A stretch of 64,000 nt of DNA from assembly GCF_003258365.1 (NCBI RefSeq), contig NZ_QHKM01000001.1:1612001-1676000 (forward strand), written 5' to 3'. Below the pieces are notes generated by a model that was not told where the DNA came from, did no database searches, and worked only from the letters and a program-made list of their open reading frames with translations. Source of the stretch: Hymenobacter edaphi. Its GTDB lineage: Bacteria; Bacteroidota; Bacteroidia; Cytophagales; Hymenobacteraceae. The translations under genes were made by a program, and so were the position numbers. Below are positions 59,171-64,000 of the stretch, piece by piece. The number at the start of each line of letters is the position of its first letter. Positions within the stretch are counted from its first letter, which is position 1.

Positions 59171-59197
59171 AAAGCCCCGGCCCACCGCCGGGGCTTT
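59171..59197 (+). terminator. Terminator after the charged exported protein
   Basis: AAAGCCCCGG and CCGGGGCTTT form a 10-bp stem with a 7-nt loop, followed by TTC. Confidence 0.85.
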
Positions 59198-59359
59198 TTC
59201 GTGTTCCTCACCGAGGTTTCCCGCCCCCAAACCGCGGAGGTGCGCAGCCCCTTCCGCCCCTCAGGCAGCGCGCAGGCACCGGCTGATCAGATGAGCACCG
59301 GCCGCGTTTGTCCCCGTTTATCGTGCAAAGCGCGCCCCAACCGTCCGGCAGGCCCAATC

Positions 59360-60640
59360 CTACCGCGTCGCCTGGCTCCCCCGCTCCTTTTCGGAGAGGG
59401 GGCCGGGGGGCGCGGCGAGCGGGCGGGCGTCCGGGGTTGAATCCCCCGCTTCCTCCTGCGGCAGAAAGATGCGGAAGGTGGTGCCCGCGTCCACGGCGCT
59501 GTCCACCTCCACGCGCCCGCCCGCCTGCCGGGCCAGCCGGTTGACCAGGTACAGGCCCATGCCGGTGCCGGCCACCTCCGGGTGAAAGCGCCGAAACAGC
59601 TGAAACAGCTCCCGGTGGTGGCGCGTCAGGTCGATGCCCCGGCCGTTGTCCTGCACGCTGAGCACGGTGGCGTGCGCGGTCCGGGCCGTGCTCACCCGCA
59701 CCCGCGGCGGGCGGTCCGGGGCCGCGTACTTCAGCGCATTCGAGAGCAGGTTGTAGAGCAGGCTGTGCAGCCCCGGCCGGGCAATGCGGAGCACCGGCGC
59801 GGCGGCAAAGTCCAGCTCGAAGCGGGTTCCGGCCGGCGCCGGCTGCAGGCTGCGGATGATGTCCTCGGTGAAGGGCAGCAGCGCCACCGGCTCGGCGGGC
59901 ACCTGCTCCATGGCCCGCTGCAGCTGCACCACCTGCGTCAGCCCGTCGATGGTGGCCAGGATCTGCGCCAGCGCGTCCTCGAACATGCTCATCATCGGGC
60001 CCGCCTCCGCGTCGTGGAAGGTGACGGAGCGGCGCAGCTCCTCGAACAGCCCCACCATGTTGTTGATGGGCTGCTTCAAATCGTGCGAGGCCGTGTACAC
60101 GAAGCTGTCCAGGTCGGCATTGATGCGGGTGAGCTGCTCGTTTTTGGCCCGCAGCTGCTCGTTGGCCCGGGCCAGCTGCTCGCGCTGCTCCTCGGCCTGC
60201 ACCTTGGCGCGCAGCAGCTCCTGCTCGTACTTGCGCCGCTCGGTGATGTCGAACAAGCTCACGCGCACGGCCAGCGGCGTGCCGTCGGGCTCGCGCACCA
60301 GCGCCGCGCTCAGCAGCACCGGCAGGGTGCTCCCGTCGCGGCGGCGCAGCAGGTAGCTCATTTCGCGCACCTGCCCCTGCAGCAGCAGCAGCGGAGCGCA
60401 GTGCGTTTCGTAGTGCAGGCGCCCGCCCACCGTCAGCAGCTGCTGCAGGCAGCGGCGGGCCACCAGCTCGTCGCGCCGGTAGCCCAGCCACCCGAGCAGC
60501 GTCTGGTTCAGCTTCACCAGCGTGCCGTCGGGCAGGCAGGTGCAGTAGCCGCAGGGCGCGTGCTCGTAGAGGTCGTCGAGGTTTTCCTCGGTCAGGCGCA
60601 GGTCCAGGGCGGGCAGGGACGCGTCGTCGGGCGGGGTCAT
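59360..60640 (-). CDS. PAS-domain sensor histidine kinase
   Basis: This 426-aa soluble kinase starts at the ATG at 60640. Residues 20-135 form a PAS domain (YEHAPCGYCTCLPDGTLVKLNQTLLGWLGY ... VRVSLFDITERRKYEQEL). A coiled coil leads to the H-box FVYTASHDLKQPINNMVGL. The N-box LLYNLLSNALKYA, G1 VQDNGRGID and G2 GTGMGLYLVNRLA follow. No membrane segment is seen, so it senses a cytosolic signal. The start is 2 nt from the stop of the RsbQ-like gene, so the two are cotranscribed. The last residues (PGPLSEKERGSQ) come from a dispersed palindromic repeat. Confidence 0.92.
   Translation of the reverse strand: MTPPDDASLPALDLRLTEENLDDLYEHAPCGYCTCLPDGTLVKLNQTLLGWLGYRRDELVARRCLQQLLTVGGRLHYETHCAPLLLLQGQVREMSYLLRRRDGSTLPVLLSAALVREPDGTPLAVRVSLFDITERRKYEQELLRAKVQAEEQREQLARANEQLRAKNEQLTRINADLDSFVYTASHDLKQPINNMVGLFEELRRSVTFHDAEAGPMMSMFEDALAQILATIDGLTQVVQLQRAMEQVPAEPVALLPFTEDIIRSLQPAPAGTRFELDFAAAPVLRIARPGLHSLLYNLLSNALKYAAPDRPPRVRVSTARTAHATVLSVQDNGRGIDLTRHHRELFQLFRRFHPEVAGTGMGLYLVNRLARQAGGRVEVDSAVDAGTTFRIFLPQEEAGDSTPDARPLAAPPGPLSEKERGSQATR
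59377..59420. repeat. Dispersed palindromic repeat, copy at the kinase C-terminus
   Basis: CTCCCCCGCTCCTTTTCGGAGAGGGGGCCGGGGGG is of the same family as 6444, 41905 and 45929. It supplies part of the kinase C-terminal tail. Confidence 0.75.
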
Positions 60641-60642
60641 GG

Positions 60643-61452
60643 CTACGGGCGGGGCGCAGCACCCAAAAAGTGGTCGATGGCGGCAATGGTGGGCGCGGGC
60701 GCGCTCAGGTGCGGGCAGTGACCCGAGGTATCGAGCACCACCAGCTCGCTGCCGGGCAGCTGCCGGTGCAGGTACTGGCCCACGGGCAGCGGGGCAATGA
60801 CGTCGTGGGCGGACTGCAGGATGAGCGTGGGCGTGTGCAGCCGCGGCAGGTCGCCGCGGTTGTCGCCCAGGAAGGTCACGCGGGCGAAGTGCCGGGCAAT
60901 GGCCGGATCGGTGCGGCAGAAGCTGTCGGTCAGCTCCTGGGCCAGCGCCGGCTGCTCGGGGTGGCCCATGATAACCGGCGCCATGGCCCCCGACCAGCCC
61001 AGGTAGTTGGCGTCCATGGCCTCCAGCAGCTCCTCGATGTCGACCCGCTCGAAGCCGCCCACGTAGCCCGCGTCGTTGAGGTAGCGCGGCGAGGGCGCCA
61101 CCAGCACCAGCCGCTCCACGATGCCCGCGGGCGCGGCAATGGCCGCCAGCACCGCAATCATGGCGCTGACGGAGTGGCCCACCAGCACCACCCGCGGCAG
61201 CGCCAGCGCCCGCACCACGGCCAGCACATCGTCGGCATGGGCCTGCAGCGCGGCGTAGCGCGCCGGGTCGTAGGCGCCCACCTCCGAGCCGCCCGCCCCC
61301 ACCAGGTCGAGCAGCACCACGCGGTAGCGGTCCTCGAACGCCGGGGCCACCAGGCGCCACATGCGCTGGTCGCAGCCGAAGCCGTGGATAAACACCAGGG
61401 CCACTTCCCCGGTGCCCGTTACCGAGACGTTGTTGCGTGTGAGGGCAGTCAT
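60643..61452 (-). CDS. RsbQ-like alpha/beta hydrolase
   Basis: This is a 269-aa protein from the ATG at 61452. It has the RsbQ/D14/KAI2 pattern: VFIHGFGCDQRMWR, VVLLDLVGAGGSE, nucleophile GHSVSAMI, acid LQSAHDVIAP and histidine DTSGHCPHLSAP. In Bacillus, RsbQ works with the PAS-domain phosphatase RsbP in energy-stress sensing. In plants the same fold is a hormone receptor. Here the partner gene, 2 nt downstream, encodes a PAS histidine kinase. The hydrolase may therefore make or bind the ligand sensed by that PAS domain. Confidence 0.9.
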   Translation of the reverse strand: MTALTRNNVSVTGTGEVALVFIHGFGCDQRMWRLVAPAFEDRYRVVLLDLVGAGGSEVGAYDPARYAALQAHADDVLAVVRALALPRVVLVGHSVSAMIAVLAAIAAPAGIVERLVLVAPSPRYLNDAGYVGGFERVDIEELLEAMDANYLGWSGAMAPVIMGHPEQPALAQELTDSFCRTDPAIARHFARVTFLGDNRGDLPRLHTPTLILQSAHDVIAPLPVGQYLHRQLPGSELVVLDTSGHCPHLSAPAPTIAAIDHFLGAAPRP

Positions 61453-61630
61453 TGCTATGGCCGATGCGCACGGGCCCGCGGCGGGTTGTCGCCGGCCTTG
61501 CTGACCCAAGATACGGCTTATCCCCCGCCCGGCCTACCCCGGGCCCGGCCGCCGCGCACCCGCGCGGCCGGCGCGTGCGTAAGACCCGGAAAGGCCCCCG
61601 CGCCGTTTTTTGCCACAAGCCCCGCTCCCG

Positions 61631-62380
61631 ATGAACGCCAAGCTGCTCACGGCCACCGCCCTCGGCCTGCTCCTGCTCACCCGCCCCGCCGCCCAGGCCC
61701 AGGACCTCGGCGGCGCCCTCGACCTGCCCATGCTCGGCCGCGACCTGGCCCTGAGCGCCGCCATTACCGCCGACGCCGAGCGAAGGGCCAAGGAAATGGG
61801 CGTTTCCCTCGACAAATCGAAAGCCGCCACCGGCGCGGCCACCGCCGGCAGCGCCCGCCTGAGCTACACCGCCACCCCCGCCCTGCGCCGCCAGACCGTC
61901 GACAACCTCGCCCGGCGCATGGCGGCCAACAACGCCGGCCAGGCCCAGGCCATGCGCACTATGTTCGGCCCCGGCGGCAAGGCCGACTACAGCCAGCTCT
62001 ACCGCGCCGGCTTGAAAGGCTCCGGCTTCCAGGACAACGACGCGGCCTCGGCCCTGGCCTCGTTTATGGAAGTGGCCTACGTGGTCGTCAACAACATCCG
62101 CGACACCAAGGCCATTACCCCCGCCGTCGACCGCGGCCTGCGCCAGCAGATGGCCGGACTGCTCGCCCGCAACGCCGTCGCCAAAAGCCCCGCCCAGCTG
62201 GCCAGCCTCGGCGAGGACCTGAAGCTGCAAACCGTCATCCTGATGGCCGGCTGGCAGGAAAGCGTCCAGAACGGCAAGGCCGACGCCTTCCGCGGCACCA
62301 TCGGCCAGAGCTTCCGCAGCCAGTTTGGCCTCGACCTGACCCAGGTACGCCTCACCGAACACGGCTTCGCGCCCAAATAG
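61631..62380 (+). CDS. Exported protein of unknown function (possibly DUF6683-type)
   Basis: This 249-aa protein starts at ATG 61631. The signal peptide is LLTATALGLLLLTRPAAQAQ. The mature region is helical (RLSYTATPALRRQTVDNLARRMAANNAGQAQAMRTMF, DNDAASALASFMEVAYVVVNNI, LGEDLKLQTVILMAGWQ). The pattern recalls DUF6683 proteins, but I cannot be sure. It is monocistronic and divergent from the RsbQ-like gene. Confidence 0.7.
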   Translation: MNAKLLTATALGLLLLTRPAAQAQDLGGALDLPMLGRDLALSAAITADAERRAKEMGVSLDKSKAATGAATAGSARLSYTATPALRRQTVDNLARRMAANNAGQAQAMRTMFGPGGKADYSQLYRAGLKGSGFQDNDAASALASFMEVAYVVVNNIRDTKAITPAVDRGLRQQMAGLLARNAVAKSPAQLASLGEDLKLQTVILMAGWQESVQNGKADAFRGTIGQSFRSQFGLDLTQVRLTEHGFAPK

Positions 62381-62528
62381 GCGTCCGCGCCCCGCACCGG
62401 CCGGGGCCGGTCAGCGGAGGCCGGGGACGCGGGCATGGGCGGCGCGGGGCGGGCCCGCGGCGGCGGGCCGTATCCGCCGGGGCGCCGCACGCGTACCTTG
62501 CAGCTCACCTGTCTGATTTTCGCCTGCC

Positions 62529-63383
62529 GTGCCTCCAGCCGCTTTGCCCGCCCCCCACTACCTGCTCATCCGCTGCCCCGACGAGCCGGGCCTGATCTTC
62601 CGCATCACCGGCGTGCTTTTCCGCCACGGCCTCAACATCGTGCGCAACGACGAGTTCGTGGAGCCCACCGGCCCCACCTTCTTCATGCGCACCGAGGTAG
62701 CCGGCGACTTCCAGGCCGAGGCCCTGCTCAGCGAGCTGCGCGCCGCCCTGCCCCCGGCCGCCGAGGTGCAGCTGGGCGACCCGCGCCCCCGCAACATCGT
62801 GGTGATGGCCACCAAGGAGCACCACTGCCTGAGCGAGCTGCTGGTGCGCCACGCCTTCGACGAGCTGGGCGCGCGCATCCTGGCCGTCATCAGCAACCAC
62901 GCCCTGCTCGGGCCGCTCACCACCCAGTTCGGCGTGCCCTTCCACCACGTGAGCCACGAGGGCCTGAGCCGGGCGCAGCACGAGGCCGCCGTGCGCGCCG
63001 TGCTCGACCACTACCAGCCCGAGTACGTGGTGCTGGCCAAGTACATGCGCATCCTCTCCCCCGAGTTCGTGGCCCCCTACGCCGACCGGCTCATCAACAT
63101 TCACCACTCCTCGCTGCCCGCCTTCGTGGGGGCCAATCCCTACGGCCAGGCCTTCGAGCGGGGCGTGAAAATCATCGGGGCCACGGCTCACTTCGTCAAC
63201 AACGAGCTGGACCAGGGGCCCATCATTGCCCAGAGCATCATCCCCGTCGACCACACCCACAGCGCCGCCGACATGGCCCAGGCCGGCCGCGACGTGGAGA
63301 AAATCGTGTTGGCCCGCTCCCTGCGGCTGGTGTTCAGCGGGCGCGTGTTCGTGCACCACAACAAGACCATCATCTTCGAGTAA
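62529..63383 (+). CDS. purU: Formyltetrahydrofolate deformylase
   Basis: This 284-aa protein starts at GTG 62529. The N-terminal ACT domain (YLLIRCPDEPGLIFRITGVLFRHGLNIVRNDEF) is followed by a formyl-transferase fold (NIVVMATKEHHCLSELL, YVVLAKYMRILSPEFV). Catalytic residues lie in LINIHHSSLPAFVGANPY and the Asp of NELDQGPIIAQ. PurU hydrolyses 10-formyl-THF to THF and formate, supplying formate for purine synthesis and balancing one-carbon pools. A TACCTTGC box lies 36 nt upstream. Confidence 0.95.
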   Translation: MPPAALPAPHYLLIRCPDEPGLIFRITGVLFRHGLNIVRNDEFVEPTGPTFFMRTEVAGDFQAEALLSELRAALPPAAEVQLGDPRPRNIVVMATKEHHCLSELLVRHAFDELGARILAVISNHALLGPLTTQFGVPFHHVSHEGLSRAQHEAAVRAVLDHYQPEYVVLAKYMRILSPEFVAPYADRLINIHHSSLPAFVGANPYGQAFERGVKIIGATAHFVNNELDQGPIIAQSIIPVDHTHSAADMAQAGRDVEKIVLARSLRLVFSGRVFVHHNKTIIFE

Positions 63384-63417
63384 GGCCCGGCGCTTGGTGA
63401 ATACGCAGGAGATAGGG

Positions 63418-63425
63418 TAGCTTTG
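63418..63425 (+). promoter_or_regulatory. -7 box TAGCTTTG of the last gene
   Basis: This is an exact TAnnTTTG match, with a TTGG (63395-63398) 19 nt upstream as a -33 candidate. It lies 49 nt before the ATG at 63474. Confidence 0.6.
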
Positions 63426-63473
63426 GAGCCGGCTATGCCGCTATGTTTTCCGCTTCATTTTCATTCCTACCCC

Positions 63474-63986
63474 ATGCGTTATGTTTTCGCTGGCCTGCTC
63501 GTGCTACTCGGGCACGCGGTCCAGGCTCAGATCGGGCTGCTGCAAACCGGGGGCCGGGCCGCCGTCTCGGCCCACTCGCTGGCTAAGCGCCCCACCAAGG
63601 CCGGTGCCAAGGCCAAGGAGGCCGCTGCCCCGCCCGTGAAGTACGTGACGCCCTTTACCTACCGCGGGCAAACGGTGTCGCACCAACGCACGGCCGCCGA
63701 CCAGCTCAAGGGCAAAGGCAGCACCGAAATTCTGGCCCTGGAAGCCCTGCTGGAAGAAACCTATACCGCCATGCGGGCCGACTCGGCGCAGTCGTTTTGC
63801 CCGCCCGCCCGCTTCGACGCCATTGCCGCGGCGGCCCGCACGGCGGCGGGCGCCCGGCCTTCGTGGGACTATTATGCCTACCAGAACGAACTCGCGTTCT
63901 ACCAGCAGGAGGAAGCCCGCCGCCAGCGCCTGCTGAACCCACCGCCCCCGCCGGCGCGCCGCCCGCCCGTGAAGCGTCGCGGGTAG
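63474..63986 (+). CDS. Exported protein of unknown function
   Basis: This 170-aa protein starts at ATG 63474, chosen for its signal peptide (MRYVFAGLLVLLGHAVQAQ). The mature part has a Lys/Ala-rich linker, a conserved-looking YVTPFTYRGQTVSHQRTAADQLKGKGSTEILALEALLEETY block and a Pro/Arg-rich tail. No family is recognised. Confidence 0.65.
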   Translation: MRYVFAGLLVLLGHAVQAQIGLLQTGGRAAVSAHSLAKRPTKAGAKAKEAAAPPVKYVTPFTYRGQTVSHQRTAADQLKGKGSTEILALEALLEETYTAMRADSAQSFCPPARFDAIAAAARTAAGARPSWDYYAYQNELAFYQQEEARRQRLLNPPPPPARRPPVKRRG

Positions 63987-64000
63987 TCCTGCCCGACAGG

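Noticed and set aside
59360-62362. 1000-aa leftward ORF covering the kinase and more
   Set aside because: The part upstream of 60640 is antisense or out of frame to the RsbQ-like and exported-protein genes. The PAS kinase begins at the ATG at 60640.

Overview
The window reads as chromosomal DNA of a high-GC member of Bacteroidota, most likely Hymenobacter or a close relative. The basis is the type IX secretion (T9SS) C-terminal sorting domains, TAnnTTTG-type -7 promoter boxes, DUF4394, delta-60 and SBBP repeat exoproteins, a flotillin/YqiJ stress operon and very GC-rich codon use. Genus assignment is inference.

Layout. 1-2.8 kb: leftward exported proteins (a partial delta-60 repeat protein, a DUF2490-like protein and an unknown). 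3.2-6.7 kb: a single-chain MmeI-like type IIG restriction-modification enzyme whose target-recognition segment has a clearly lower GC content. 6.7-16.3 kb: T9SS exoproteins, a DUF6266-like protein and a tiny PID-CTERM-like protein. 16.4-18.9 kb: a CocE/NonD hydrolase and a plug-like exported protein.

19.0-27.7 kb is the most remarkable region, a leftward RNA-repair locus. In transcription order it holds a PcfJ-like protein, a Ro60/Rsr (TROVE) protein, an array of about ten structured RNAs, an RtcB ligase, a 2OG-Fe(II) oxygenase and a second RtcB ligase. Units U1 to U9 share a 5' GGUGNCGUAG motif, a covarying upper stem, a UWACUUCG motif and a 3' GUUGCC motif; U0 matches only in part. Seven units (U1-U7) carry a T-arm followed by a capped acceptor-like hairpin, and three of these (U2, U5, U7) also have a canonical D-arm. 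This is the circularly permuted tRNA-like layout of YrlA-type Y RNAs. I read the array as a library of Y RNA-like tRNA mimics working with Ro60 and RtcB. The structures were folded by eye.

28.2-36.9 kb: a possible 29-aa gene, a NUDIX hydrolase, an HDAC-like deacetylase, a cupin, and AraC, TetR and XRE regulators, with a J-domain-like protein, an alpha/beta hydrolase, DUF3592 and MaoC. 37.0-47.8 kb: a YbjN-like protein followed by a membrane-stress operon (PspA, small membrane proteins, YqiJ, flotillin/YqiK, a 1683-aa DUF3686-type AAA+ ATPase and DUF3592 proteins). 48-52.8 kb: a PDDEXK_4 nuclease-like protein, a MATE exporter and a beta-lactamase-like serine hydrolase. 53.1-56.1 kb: an AT-rich Hachiman (HamA-HamB) antiphage island between two GC-rich terminator hairpins. 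56.3-64 kb: unknown exported proteins, 21-bp minisatellites, a PAS histidine kinase next to an RsbQ-like hydrolase, and PurU.

Palindromic repeats of several families are scattered through the window. One family (a CCCCTCTCC...GGAGAGGGG hairpin followed by G-rich sequence) lies in frame inside the restriction enzyme and the AAA+ ATPase and forms the C-terminal tail of the histidine kinase.
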